Shown piece by piece: positions 37,415 to 49,280 of a DNA stretch of 64,000 bases (positions are counted from its first letter, which is position 1; every line of letters starts with the position of its first letter). The stretch covers positions 13,802,169 to 13,866,168 of the forward strand of contig NC_087072.1 of assembly GCF_026151205.1 (NCBI RefSeq), in the 5' to 3' direction. The notes below the pieces were generated by a model that was given only the letters and a program-made list of their open reading frames with translations, did no database searches and was not told the DNA's origin. The position numbers and the translations under genes were made by a program. The DNA comes from Bolinopsis microptera (taxonomy: Eukaryota > Ctenophora > Tentaculata > Lobata > Bolinopsidae).

Positions 37415-38968
37415 TGGACATCTTCAACAAGACGTTGTCTCACGTTTTGACTGCCACATGCTCGAATTTTGACTGCCAAACCATGTGATAGTTATTACTC
37501 GGCCAATTTTAAACCAATTACCACAAAAATTTGTAGTTTGGTCAAGAAGGATACAATAATCACTCATTCATCAACATGAAACAGCTAAATTTGTTATTTG
37601 TACACTTTATGATAAGAATATCACAGGGAAACTTGTTTATGGCTGTGTAAAATCGAACTTACATGATTTGAGTGAGTTATCGTGATAGATGTGACCATCA
37701 AACCTTTCTGAAGCATGTGGGTGTTATATGTACCGCGATTAATGGTTAAATGTACGAAATATGGTACGATTATCACACATCACTTAGGGTAGGCTATAAT
37801 GACAACCAGTGAGGACTATTTTGATTTTTTGAATGCTATTCAAGGTGCTTTAGGCTGTAAAATAATGTTGTAATGATTGACATTCAATAAATGACCTGTA
37901 AATGATACAAATATCACATTAAATTCAATATTTTTCACGAATCAATGTCAATAATGTGTGAATGTTGTTTTTGAAGATCAATTCATCCAATATTATTAAA
38001 CATAGTCAATAAGTAATAGGCATTTCATTAAATAAGCACTTTTCAGATACAAATATCACTTGATTAAAAAAATTTAAAAAAATAAAAAATAATTTAAATT
38101 GAAATTGTGATATTCGTATCCTATTTTGGTTCCTAGATGTGCTGTGTAAGATGTTCAGGGAGTAATAATGTTTATTGTACATGTATCAAAAAGAATCTTG
38201 TTCTATAGACCCATATTGATACATTTATCACGAATGTTACACTTGTAAAATTTGGTTCACAAAAAATGTGATATTTGTATCCTTCAAGTGGTTGGAACAA
38301 TTTTTCATCCTTGTATCCATACTGAGTTACCATTTTTGTAGGTGTGAATGAAGTTTCATCTTTATTAATGAATTATGTACCCTTCAAACAGCCACCCAGA
38401 GAACTGGACCCGAAAAATAGCTATATTTCGTTGTTTTAAAATACAATGTGATAATTGTAGTACATCTAACGGGAGGTTGATTTTTGTATCATACTTTTTA
38501 CTAATTCTGTTTGGAATTGCCTCTGGTACAGTTTGAGTTCAAAGAAACAGAAAAAAGAGGTCAAGGGGATTCAATAATCACATCATAAAACGGACAATTT
38601 TGAAACGAAAATGTGTGATATTTGTATCATAATGAGCCTAAATAACGATTTCCTTTTGTACACTGCTTCCTTAGGAGACAGGCATCATGTTAAGAAATTT
38701 TCATAAAAAACTGATAACATTGGGTCATTTCAGACCCATTTGTATCATTATCACATCTCAGAAAATGTGATATTTGTATCATTGGACTTTAACGTGGTCT
38801 AGCTCTGTCAATTTATGTGATAGCATGATTTTGATTTCATAGTCATAAAGCTATGAAGATTCTGCAACCAATCAATCGAGTCTATCATAGCCAATAGACT
38901 ATATAAGACTCTAAAAATCAATTTAGAAAAAGTCAAAACGTGAGACAACGTCTTGTTGAAGGTGTCCA
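37415..38968. mobile_element. 1554-bp TA-flanked TIR element inserted in the LINE
   Basis: TGGACATCTTCAACAAGACG at the left and its complement at the right (one mismatch) continue inward as GTTGTCTCACGTTTTGAC, a terminal repeat of about 38 bp. TA lies on both sides, and removing the element plus one TA restores the LINE codons for NYRPISTLS. No transposase frame is present. The interior repeats GTGATATTTGTATC and its complement about ten times. A TA target fits Tc1/mariner-like or ISL2EU-type elements; the terminal sequence does not let me choose. Confidence 0.88.
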
Positions 38969-38970
38969 TA

Positions 38971-39492
38971 TAGGACGGTAGTTTTCTATTTCTTCTGGAT
39001 TACCTTTTTTGAAGACGGGTGTGATTCTGCCAGTCTTAAGTATATCAGGGAATATACCATTTGACATATAAGCTTGTTTAAGTATCTGCTGATAATTGGT
39101 GCAATAACGTGGGACGAAGTTTTAATAACGGTTATGGGAATATCACTGGCCTTTCCATTCTCGAATTCTTTGATTATTCTTAGAACCTCCTCAGGAGTGC
39201 TGTCCTCTAACATAATAGATCGAGAGTTACTAGGGCTAAGGAAGTCATGGAATGTTTTCATGGGGAGAATTGGAATACCAGAAGACAAGTCAGTTGTGAT
39301 AGTTTCATTGAGCTTGGGAGCAATTGATACGAACCAGGAATTAAAACCATTGGCAATTGCTCTCCGGTTCAAGATTCTTTCATTATTGATGATGAAAGGT
39401 GGCTTGGTTGTTTTCTTTCTTTTGCCCCTAAGCTCATTTATTGAATGAAAATTTGACCCATGACCAATCAGTGAGGTCGATGAGAGTGACAC
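38971..39492 (-). pseudogene. LINE reverse transcriptase, N-terminal part
   Basis: Encodes the region before RT block 1: NGFNSWFVSIAPKL, FLSPSNSRSIML, EVLRIIKEFENGKASDIP, IAPIISRYLNKLI and, in a shifted frame by the insertion, ENYRPI. No endonuclease domain is seen to the right, so the element is 5' truncated or further interrupted after 39500. Confidence 0.8.
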
Positions 39493-40399
39493 AAGTCGCC
39501 ATCAAGGTACTGAAAGCAGTACGGTATATCCGGAGAAAACTTTGATGCAATAAAAATTTTGAATTTGTCCTTCCGGTAGGGGATATATTCAAATTTCAGC
39601 TTTCCATGAACCAAATTTTACTGTTTTGACTGAATTTTTCTTCAATGACCATCTTACAAGGTCACTGATGATGGTACAAGAAACGATTGAGGTACTCAAA
39701 GTTCTATATTGACTAGAAGGTATAATACACCTTTTACAAAGATACGTTGAAAAGAATCAAGGGTGATACAGGATCGGAGAGTGCAGACCATAAGGTTTAC
39801 GCACCCACCTTTGCCTCCTGAATTTCTGAATTCTTGGTTGGATAGAAATTTATGCAAACTTGGTCGTTTATACTCCAAGTCCCTTTGTTAAAAGAAGTAA
39901 TATTATTTATGTTTAGAGTTAGCTTCATTCAATAATAACAATATCAATATAATCAATATCAATATCATACAGACAAAACTACCGAATAAATTATCAAATA
40001 TTAATTAATTCGCTCCAATTAAAAATTTAGATATTTAATATTTTAAAACATTACAACAAATGGTTAAAAGCGCCAAAAATCGATTTATGAGATTCTCAGT
40101 CTATAGTACAATCTTGATAGTAATAGTAAGTGTGTGGCGCTGCAATTAGATTAGATTACTGCAATTTAAAATTGTTTGGAGTCCAAGTATCTTTTAGGTC
40201 AGCTGCCTGTGCTTGTATTAATAGTGCTTTGGTTCTCAATTTTATCAAGTTAATGGAAGTTTCTAGGCAATTGCTTGAAGTTAAAAATTTTTTATGAACA
40301 GCGTTCCAAAGAATTTTTAATCTATTAAAAATGGGTTTGTAATTTGTATGCTCCTTTTCAAAGTGTTTATGGTCTCATTTTTGCATACCGATTTCTACA

Positions 40400-40560
40400 G
40401 ATTGCACCAGTCATCGCAGTTTTTTACGGATGTAGTGCATGTGGGCAATCCAGTTTAGCTTACTATCTATTACAACACCTAAGAATTTGGTATCCTTGAC
40501 TTCAGTAATAACCTTACCATTGATGAATATTGATCTAGATTTTTTTAAACTTTCAAGACT
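40400..40560 (-). pseudogene. Second LINE fragment, RT thumb region
   Basis: The minus strand reads VKDTKFLGVVIDSKLNWIAH, the block-7 thumb motif of non-LTR reverse transcriptases, with a different sequence from the LINE at 35.6 kb. The surrounding 39.9-41.7 kb is otherwise unassigned AT-rich DNA. Confidence 0.7.
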
Positions 40561-42092
40561 ACTATATAACTATATAACAAATAATTTGAGGACCCCTAGT
40601 GGGACATCACACCTCGAATGTAACAACAATTTCAGATTGTTGTATGTTGCATGACTAAAGTTTGGCAGAATACACAATAGTTTTCTTGTTCCTCACTCAC
40701 TCATCTCAGCAACCACCCCAACTCATACCTACACGGTGAATTTCACAGCTGAGATTAAGACTTTCACAGTCATTGTCATTCATCTAAACTCAGAAAAGCT
40801 CTTTTGTCAGCACTGCTCATGCTGGCAATCACTATCACACTTTTCTAGTGCCCATTTCCTTTCAGGTATTTGGAAATCGATCTCGAAACAAAGCTCAAAG
40901 CAAAGGCTGCTAAGACAATCAGACTACGTCCAAAGAGAACAAAATAGCGACTCCCTACTACTATACTATACTTGGTACTGTAAACTGTAAACTGTTAATC
41001 GATTCAGAAACATTTGGAATTCAGTTCGACAACGGACAGTGTATTTATAAACATTTATATTCTACTCAAATCAACAACAGGAAAACCAGTTATCTGTTGT
41101 TGTGTTTTGGACATTAACAAGGACAATCACGTATAGAAATATGTGCAAAATTGAGAATTTGCATTGGCTTTGCAATTCATGTGACTCTCCAAGCCTACTA
41201 AACCACATTTTGGATCTAGCCACCATAAAAGTTAAAGCTCAAATCGCAGAGTTGACCAAAAAAGATGGGGAGTGCACAACTGTACTGCGGGAAAAGGTGT
41301 GGACACGCAAACAGCAATCCACCCCTACAAACAGCTGTCTAATAGCGCCTCCATAGATAACGCGGCCCCAACTGAACACATCTCAGCTCTTTCAGCTTCA
41401 TATACATTTAATTGACGATGTCAATTCATCTCAGCTTGGCGCGGCACAGTAGCGCATCTCGCCGATCTCAGATCTAGAGAGAGCTGTGAGAAGCTTCATT
41501 GAGTGCGCGGCGCGGCACAGTAACGCATCGCGCTACAACAGATACACATGATAACCTTTTTGTCATATGCACAGCAATAGCAGCAAATCTGGGGAAACTT
41601 TGAAGCATTTAACCACCCCTTAAAAATCACAGATTATGAATTTTAGTAATCTGAATATTAGTCCAAAAATGTCCAAAAATGTCATAGCTTCACAAATTAA
41701 AGTGCAACGAAAAAATCTCAGAACATTTTGGTGCTGAGTTATATATACTAGCAGGAACTCGTACCGTCAAACCTTTAAGACTGGTGTCAAGGCTTTTTGG
41801 TGGCCGGATCAGTTTCCTACCTTAAATTAAAGTCTCCCAGTACACAGTAAAAATAATTATTACCTATTTAATTCGCGTTTTTGACACCACTTGGGGGTCC
41901 AAATTTTGGGTACTAAAATTCTTATTCCTTGGCCGATTTTCGATTTTTTTCATGCTGATTTGAAGGCCATTAAAGCATTTGAATCAGTTAAAAAAGTTTC
42001 AGTTTTATATCTTGTACGGTTTTTGCGGGAACCCGTGTTAAAGTTGATGCCGTGGTGTCAGTAAAATGGTGCGGATAAATAAATATATATAG

Positions 42093-42485
42093 AGTAATAA
42101 CCTTATTTATTTAATGGAGTGTAGAACTTGTAAACAGTCGTATGTAGGATATACTACTTCTAATCTCCCTAAGAGATTTTCTAATCATAAGAGCCACATT
42201 AAGAAAGGTATCAGGAGTTGTAAGTTAGTAAATCACTTTTTAGATATTGATCATGATTTAGATTTTAGTTCAGTAGCCTTATATAACTCTTCACTTAGTA
42301 CGCACCTTTCTGTTATTATAGTGGACGCTCTAGAATTTAAACCTGAAATAAGTAAAGCAGATAAGGAAAAGGCCATGGAAGCTAGAGAGGGGTTCTACCA
42401 GACCCAATTGAAAACCCTTGAGCGTTATGGGGGTATGAACACCCTCGATAGTAACCACATCCTTTTTAAATCCGCTGGAGCTTAG
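42093..42485 (+). pseudogene. GIY-YIG endonuclease fragment, Penelope-like
   Basis: In frame from about 42093 (NNLIYLMECRTCKQSYVGYT) to TAG at 42485. It matches the LIYL...C..C...YVG...L..RF..HKS pattern of GIY-YIG domains at the C-terminus of Penelope-like retroelements. It ends with the usual REGFYQTQLKTLERYGGMN. No reverse transcriptase precedes it. It lies inside the 2.2-kb Helitron in antisense orientation. Confidence 0.75.
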
Positions 42486-42879
42486 TGTTTAGTTTATTTA
42501 TTTTATTTAACATGATCTTAGCCTATAAACCCGTGTTTAGTTTACAATATTGCTATCAGAGACGTGTTATATTCATCACTATTTTAATATTTTTACTGCT
42601 TGATTCAGAGAAATCTAGCTTTTTCCGAGAAACTAATCTTTAATAGATCAGATAAGATGTAGATGTACTCAGCCATTCTTTTCGTTTGATTATTACCCAG
42701 TATTTTTTAGTTTTGTACCGTTTTGAGTCACATAGTTTTGTACGTCTTCCTAATACTTGTTTTCCTTTCCTAGTTTGTAAGTTATTTTAAAGATTTGTGT
42801 ATATTCCAGTTGCTTTTATAACAATTTTATCTCAGATAACGATGTTTAATAAAATGATGCAAAGAACTATTTCGAAGAT

Positions 42880-43503
42880 CTAATCAACACCGACTTTTAA
42901 TGTGTAGGTGGCTATGTTTCTATGAGACACAACAACATCCGCGATCTAAATGCAGAGCTGCAGCGTGAAGTATGCAGAGATGTAGTGACTGAGCCAGCAT
43001 TGATACCCCTTGATAATGAAGAAATTGTTGGTACCAATGCTGATAGAGCTGCACCTGATGTATCCTCACGAGGTCTCTGGAGCACATTTGAACGAACATT
43101 CTTTGATGTCTGTGTTACCCACCCCAACTCACCCACATATGACAAAAAAGATATGGAACAGATCTATAAAGCTCATGAAATGAGGAAAATGAAAAAGTAC
43201 AACAACAGAATCATCCAGGTGGAAAAAGGCACCTTTACTCCACTTATATACTCAACAAATGGCGGATGGGGTCCACAAGCCACAAGATACCACAAGAGAC
43301 TCGCTGAAAAACTATCCCAGAAGAGAGGAGAAGACTATGCGGCTATTATGTGTTACATGCGCACCAGGATTAGATTCTCAATCCTCAGGAGCACCCTGAT
43401 AGCGGTCAGGGGTGAGAGAGGGAGACGGCAATCGTATACATTGCCAGTCAGTGTAACTTCGTTTAACTTGATACCTGCCACCATGGACTATGAATGTTTC
43501 TAG
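42880..43503 (+). pseudogene. Retroelement C-terminal nuclease-like domain fragment
   Basis: An open frame including GGYVSMRHNNIRDL, then LWSTFERTFFDVCVTHPNSP, and RYHKRLAEKLSQKRGEDYA with RFSILRSTLIAVRG. This block order is the C-terminal domain attached to reverse transcriptases in many invertebrate retroelements. FFDVxVxxP looks like the core of a PD-(D/E)xK fold; that reading is mine. The true start is unclear, since GGYVSM precedes the first ATG at 42922. Confidence 0.6.
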
Positions 43504-44138
43504 ACACTATCCTTTTGATATTGAGATATTGGTATTTCAGATCACGTGTACATCGTTCCTTTTTTTACGACACAGTAATTTATTGACACTCACAGCTATA
43601 ATTTTAATCATTGAATCAGTATTTTTATCTGTGCTCTGCGAATGCATCACATGAATCAGTTTTTTAATCTATTAACTTATTATACATTTGTGCTCTGCTT
43701 TAGCATCACTTGACTATTTAAAAAAAATTGTTTGTTCAGGCCATGACCTTATAGTCAGCCAATTGGCCATTGCTATATTATGTGTATATTGTTTGAATTG
43801 TTTTTGTATATCCACCAAATGAGAGCTTCTAGAAGATGAAATTTTTTGCGTGACAGATTCGTTAGCATAGTTTTTGAAAGTGCCCTTTTAATGTGTAGGA
43901 GTACAGCAACAAAATATATATATATCGTCTCGCTTTATATATAGTAAGATTAGGTGGTTATGTTACCTGGGGACCTCAGGCTATTATGTTCATAAACATA
44001 GCATAGAGATTCGGCGGAATAACAGCAACAGGCTGAGCGCGGCCCAGTGTTTACGTACCCTGACAAAATTTCAACAAAATTGTTATATTGGGAAGTATTA
44101 TCAATTATAACTTTTTGACTGTTTAGTTTCCGAAATAA

Positions 44139-44478
44139 TGTGCTGGCCGAAATACGAGCTAAAAACCTTGGAGGACTTCGCCTTTACGGGTAATACTCGT
44201 AAAATATCTGTTCCATATATTGGACTGTTCCATAAATTGGACCGTTCCATATATTGGACCGTCGACGAGTCCAACTCGGCGCGCGTCCTGCAGGTAGGTT
44301 GTAAACCTACAAGACTTCGCCGCTTTGACGCGCCGCGCGAACTAGCATTCTTGCTTCGCATCGATCGTTGCTCTGCTTTGCAGAGCAACGATCTTGATGG
44401 GTTGACATCGTCAACCAACTAAAAACCATTCAATGGTCAGCGCGCGCGTTTTACAGTCGATGGCCGGCGCACTGCCTA
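44139..44478 (-). mobile_element. Inverted partial copy of the 44.9-kb MITE, with its own insertion
   Basis: Read on the minus strand from 44478 it resembles the start of the element at 44919 (AGGCAGTGCGCC..CATCGAC) and reaches CCGGCCAGCACA at 44139. Between two identical CTAAAAACC copies (44159-44167, 44419-44427) lies about 250 bp absent from the other copy, with triplicated CCATATATTGGACCGTT-like units and the hairpin GGTAGGTTGTAAACCTAC. The 9-bp direct repeats look like a target duplication. Confidence 0.6.
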
Positions 44479-44845
44479 TAACTTATAATTTGACGGAAAA
44501 TGTATGAAGATAATGTTTTAAAAGTCGACTTTGAGGGTGAATATTGCGTTTAATTTTACGATCCCATCCAAACGTCCTGTTTCGTGTTGGTGAAATTTTG
44601 TAGCGCGATGCACTACTGGGTCGTGCGCGCGCATCCAATAATGCTTCTCGCAACCACGTATGCAGATCGGCGAGATGCGAAGGATTGACATCGTGAATCA
44701 AGTGAAATTTTTTACTTTCTTTTGATATTTTAAAATTGAAATTTGCCTTGATTGGTGGCGAGTTATGGTTTGTCAAAGTGAGCGTTTTAAAATAAAAGTG
44801 CAGTGCAAATAAAATTATTTTAAACTCGCATAGGTTGGGCCACGC

Positions 44846-45710
44846 GACTTTCCGCAAAAACCGTTAAAGTTATACAACTGAAGTTTGAACCTTTTTGACT
44901 GGGTCAAATGCTTTAATTAGGTAGTGCGCCATCGACAGTGAGCCGCGCGTTCCGACTGTAGGATGGTTTTTTAGCGCTAATTTCGGCCAGCACAATTTTC
45001 TTCAAACAAATAAATATTAAGTATCCTTCCCGACCTCTGATTGCAACAAAAATTGGTAAGCTTACTCATAGACACTTACAAGGAAAGTGTCCGAAAAGTC
45101 TAAAGCATAGCATATCCAATCATCAGACATTATGTTACAGCTAAAAGCAGCGTATTTTGCCCCATTTTGATCACTATATCAACTCCGATATCCACCAAAT
45201 TTTTCGGACAGTTGTGGAAGCCCTATTGGAAGGTCGTCGCCAATTTTCAGAATGATCTCATTCAAGGAACTGAAGATATATCCAAATAATACGACAAAAA
45301 TCAACGAATTTGGTCAAATTTGGTCAAATTACGCGACTTTTACAGCTAATTTTGCTCCAAAAGCCGCGCACCATCAAATGTGGCACCTAGGCACTCACTA
45401 ATCTTTCCAAAAAGGTATAACAAATTTGGTATTGTGAGAATTCTCACAGTCTCTAGAAAACAATGGTACAAAAATTTTTTAAATCCGAGCAAGTTTATTT
45501 TTATGGTGCACCCCCTACTTTAATTGCTTCCAAATCAACATGATGAAAAATAAAAAATTGGCCAAGGAATAGGAGTTGTAAAGCCCAAAATTTGGACCCC
45601 TAACTTGGTGTCAAAAACGCAAATCAAATAGTTAATAATGATTTTAGTCTTTTGATCGAATCTTGACACCATTTTAGGGTTATACCGATACGGGTTCCAA
45701 TTTTAGTAAA
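44846..45710. mobile_element. Helitron-family copy split by a 599-bp MITE
   Basis: 44846-44918 (GACTTTCCGCAAAAACC to CTTTAATT) and 45518-45710 (CTTTAATTGCTTCC to ACGGGTTCC) match successive parts of the Helitron at 20235. The intervening element 44919-45517 is flanked by the 8-bp duplication CTTTAATT. Its imperfect inverted ends are AGGTAGTGCGCCAT and its near-complement ATGGTGCACCCCCT. Confidence 0.8.
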
Positions 45711-45954
45711 TATAATAGCCTGAGGTCCTTAGGTACGCTCCTACTAAATCGCTTGCACAAATTTTAAGAAAATTCTTGTGAAAAGGCCCTTTGAGTGTGA
45801 AATTGATCTGAATCGGTGTATTTTTGGACGCTGATTCCGAATCAGTAATCACCCCCACATGACGTAGGGTAAAAATGCTTCCACGGAGAGTTATGGGCAA
45901 AAAACCGTTTTGGTCACGTGACAGGCTAGTAAAACATGAATTCGATTGTTTAGG

Positions 45955-46040
45955 GCTCGGATTAGGGTTAGGGTTGTGGTAAGGGTTATGGTTAGCTTCG
46001 GGGTTATGGTTAGGGTTAGGGTTGGGATTAGGGTTTATGT
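45955..46040. repeat. Degenerate interstitial telomere-type repeat
   Basis: About ten TTAGGG-like hexamers (TTAGGG, TTATGG, GTAAGG) on the plus strand, flanked by ordinary sequence. TTAGGG is the usual animal telomere unit. A shorter relative occurs near 61500-61530. Confidence 0.8.
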
Positions 46041-46445
46041 AAAACCGTTTTGTACGGCTGCAAAACTATAAAAACCAAATTCACGTGAAATTTTTGGGCG
46101 AGCGAATTAGTAAAAGCCCCTTAGGTAGGTATATCCTAATTCTCTAATTAAAACTTGGGTGGCTGCAGTCCTAATCCTGCCCGACACCACCAATACGCAT
46201 ATTGCCGTATCGATACTATGTTTAACGCGGGTGATACTCGTAAAATATCTGTTCCATATATATAGTCCAACTCGGCGCGCGTCCTGGTAGGTTGAAAACC
46301 TACAATACTATGTGCAAATTATTTGCCCATGGATCAGGCCACCCGTATAATTTTATTTCGCAAATAAAATTTGCTCAAGCTTTTTCACTTGCACTGTATT
46401 ATTTGCCCATGTAACTGCAGCATGCAGCCTCAGAATCAGGTTTCA

Positions 46446-46525
46446 CCAAGATTTCAACAAGATTTCACCAAGATTTCAACAAGATTTCAACAAGATTTCA
46501 ACAAGATTTCAACAAGGTTTCACTG
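46446..46525. repeat. 11-bp tandem repeat
   Basis: ATTTCAACAAG or ATTTCACCAAG repeats about seven times, then passes into GTTTCACTGACCCGCTTGGC, a sequence that recurs near 47975. Confidence 0.85.
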
Positions 46526-46724
46526 ACCCGCTTGGCCCCACTTTAATGTTTAAACAAATTCGTGATCAATTTGATCACGAATTATTTTTATAATATATAT
46601 TATTATTTTTATAAGTTATTATACAAGCTTCCATTCGCGGGATAGCCAGTTACCGGCCTGGGGGCCCGGCCTAGGCTATTATGTTTATCCATAAACAGGG
46701 CGATGGACCGATGGAAGTCGTAAT

Positions 46725-46890
46725 TCACTCAGCCCGAATATTACTGGGCCGTGCTCAGCCTGTCATTCCGCAGAATCTCTATTCTATTATTATTATGTTT
46801 ATAAACACAATAGCCTGAGGTCCCCAGGTAACCCGAATAAAGATTTGGCGGAATGACAGGCTGAGTGCCGCCCAGTAAGATAGCCAGTTA
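46725..46890. repeat. Inverted repeat of the TGGGCGGCGCTCAGCC family
   Basis: TACTGGGCCGTGCTCAGCCT at the left pairs with AGGCTGAGTGCCGCCCAGTA at the right, each joined to CATTCCGC and ACATAATAGCCTG parts. Single arms recur at about 43955-44035 and 55930-56010, and the CCTGGGGTCCCCAGG end alone at 3604. A dispersed non-autonomous element. Confidence 0.75.
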
Positions 46891-47074
46891 CCTGGCAACG
46901 CCATCACCCGCTCATGATGCTTCTTCAAGCTCACACAAGTGTCAGCAGCGCACGCAAGGAGGAAGATATACATGCATTTCTGCACAAGGAGCCCATCATA
47001 TTCATAGCTACCAACGATTACTTTGTTTCCAAGGCCTAGGCCGTGTCGACTGTCGGTGTACTATTTTGTGCTAA

Positions 47075-48654
47075 GCAACACCATGGTTTTCATAATAAAT
47101 TTATTTTTCATAATAAATTTATTTATAAAATGAACTGTAAAGTGACGGACATTTTTTATATTTTTGCCTTTATTATTATAGTTATAACCAAAGCAGTTTC
47201 GACATTGAATTGACAAAAAAGGCCTCGTCTGACTAGGTCCTGATCTTGTGACGGAATTGACTAAGATCTAAGCTAGATTTCTAAACAAGCAGCGTAATGT
47301 TGTCATACGTTGTATGACCCGCCGCGCACGAGTGCGCGGCTCCCCCTGTATCGTAGAAACTCTACGATATATAGTGAAGCGACAGTGGGGGTCACCACGT
47401 GATACAAGCGTAATGGACATTCCATCATTATGTGATTATTTGTGATTATTATATTAGTTAAGTCGAAGCTTAGATGAAGATCACGATGCTGTGAGAGTTA
47501 TGAGATCTCATACAAAGTTAGGATTTTTATTTTTTGCCTTATAGCGGGGTGGTATTTTTCCCAAATTTTAGATTTAAAAAAAAGAAAAAGCACGTAATAA
47601 GTGTATTACTCCGTCCACTAGAACATAGAATAAGAAGTAGAACGTTGTGTCGACACCAAAAGTAGTTGGGGTACAAAATGCTCCCAGGGACGGCAAAACG
47701 CTGCATCCCAATTCCCAATATTTTGGGATATTTACAATTAGGTATTACAATGTCAATTAAGCAATTACAACACCGCAATTTGCATGTAGATAGCAGAGAC
47801 ACGCAGATCAGTAACAGTATCACAGCAGTTTGTATATCCCGTGTCAATTCAAGATATGCACCGTATTTTTTATTCATTCGTCAATGTTGAAAGCTGATTC
47901 CATGAAATAGTACGACATCAGACCGCAAATAAACGGTGCAGGGTGCTCCCCAATTATAGACGGTAATTCCCGAGATTTCACTGGCCCGCTTGGCTCCACT
48001 TCAATGAAATTCGTGATTAATTTGACATTCCATCATTATCCGCATTCCGTAATTGATCATGATGCTGTAAGATGTAAGAGTTATAAGATCTCATACAAAG
48101 AAAAAAATTTTGGCGGCCCTCTCCTAAAATTAATGGCACATATAAATGTTTGCATTGTATTAACACTTTTAGTTGTCACTGACACTAGATACAATATACA
48201 TGTAGTTAAATTTAAATTATTTCATGTTCAATTCCATTAGAAATAGTTTTCAACTAAAACCCAAAATTGGGTAATAATATAAAGTGCATGGAACGTAACA
48301 AAAGTTTCCTTTCTGAAAATAAAATGAAATGATATCATTTAATTACCGTTTTTGTACTAAACGCGAAATGTTGCCGAGAATGAAATCGGCCGTGAATGAA
48401 TCAGAATAAGAAACTGAAAAGCGAACGACCAATATAAACTGAAGTGTTATTATCTGGCATCCTGAGGATATAAATAGCCGCAGAGATATATGTTTATCTT
48501 AGAAATAAATATGTCCGCAGGCTAGGTTATCGTCAAGGGAAGCATGACATTACCGTAGATGTTTTCTTAACGTCTAGGAAAGATTCGTAAATTCCTCTAC
48601 TGGGTTAACTTCCGGTTACCTAGGATTAAGATTTGTATGAAATCTCAAATCTTG
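47075..48654. other. Repeat-derived, no gene seen
   Basis: Segments such as GACATTCCATCATTAT with GATCTCATACAAAG occur twice (about 47411-47517 and 48022-48100). A GC-rich stem GCCGCGCAC/GTGCGCGGC lies near 47322-47341. No convincing coding sequence. Confidence 0.5.
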
Positions 48655-48842
48655 ACCCCCATACCATTGTCGTGATCCTCATACCATCATGTCGTGACCC
48701 CCATTATATCATTGTCGTGACCCCCAAACCATTGTCGTGACCCTCATACCATTGTCGTGACCCTCATACCATTGTCGTGACCCCCATACCATTGTCGAGA
48801 CCCCCATACCATCATGTCGTGACCCCCATACCATTGTCGGTA
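48655..48842. repeat. 20-bp minisatellite
   Basis: Units of CATACCATTGTCGTGACCCC, about nine copies; some carry ATCATGTCG in place of ATTGTCG. Followed at 48885-48950 by a three-copy ATAAATTCCAGAAATCCTCC tandem. Confidence 0.88.
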
Positions 48843-49280
48843 CACTTAGTGTCGGGGTGCAAATGTGAGGTAAAGTAAGATCATTTCCAGAAATCCTCCA
48901 TAAATTCCAGAAATCCTCCATAAATTCCAGAAGTCCTTTATAAATTGCAAAATGTTTAAGGGCTGTTCCACACGAATTATACAGTCTTAAAATATTTCTT
49001 GTTTCATTAAATCAATCAGTCTGCTAAGCTAATTTATCATTCGATCCCACCGCCAGCTCTTATTATATTTAATAATTAATAATTATGTATAACATTTTGA
49101 ACTTTTATCCGATTGCATTGCTGCTGCCTTATTCCTTTATTCATTCTCCAGTTAAGCAAAGAATTTACATTAGGGCAACTGTACAGCAGGGTGTTTTATG
49201 GGATGATGATTAATCACTCTACACTCTACTGTCACGTGACTTTTTTAAACCCGTTCTCTAACTGGTCCTGAATGACTATA

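Larger units (their letters stand above)
41748..43949 (-). mobile_element. 2.2-kb Helitron carrying retroelement gene fragments
   Basis: On the minus strand it starts TCTTACTATATATAAAG after A (43950) and ends GTTCCTGCTAG before T (41747). The 330 bp next to the 3' end match the short Helitrons at 20235 and 62284. Those two are explained as deletion derivatives lacking the 1.85-kb centre. The centre holds two plus-strand coding fragments listed separately. No Rep/helicase is seen, so it is non-autonomous. Confidence 0.75.

Noticed and set aside
44139-44994. Single 856-bp TIR transposon bounded by TGTGCTGGCCGAAAT and its complement
   Set aside because: The right end is better explained as an internal part of the 44919-45517 MITE with its own 8-bp duplication; the left is an inverted relative.
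45955-46040. Chromosome end
   Set aside because: The TTAGGG-like tract is short, degenerate and followed by ordinary sequence.
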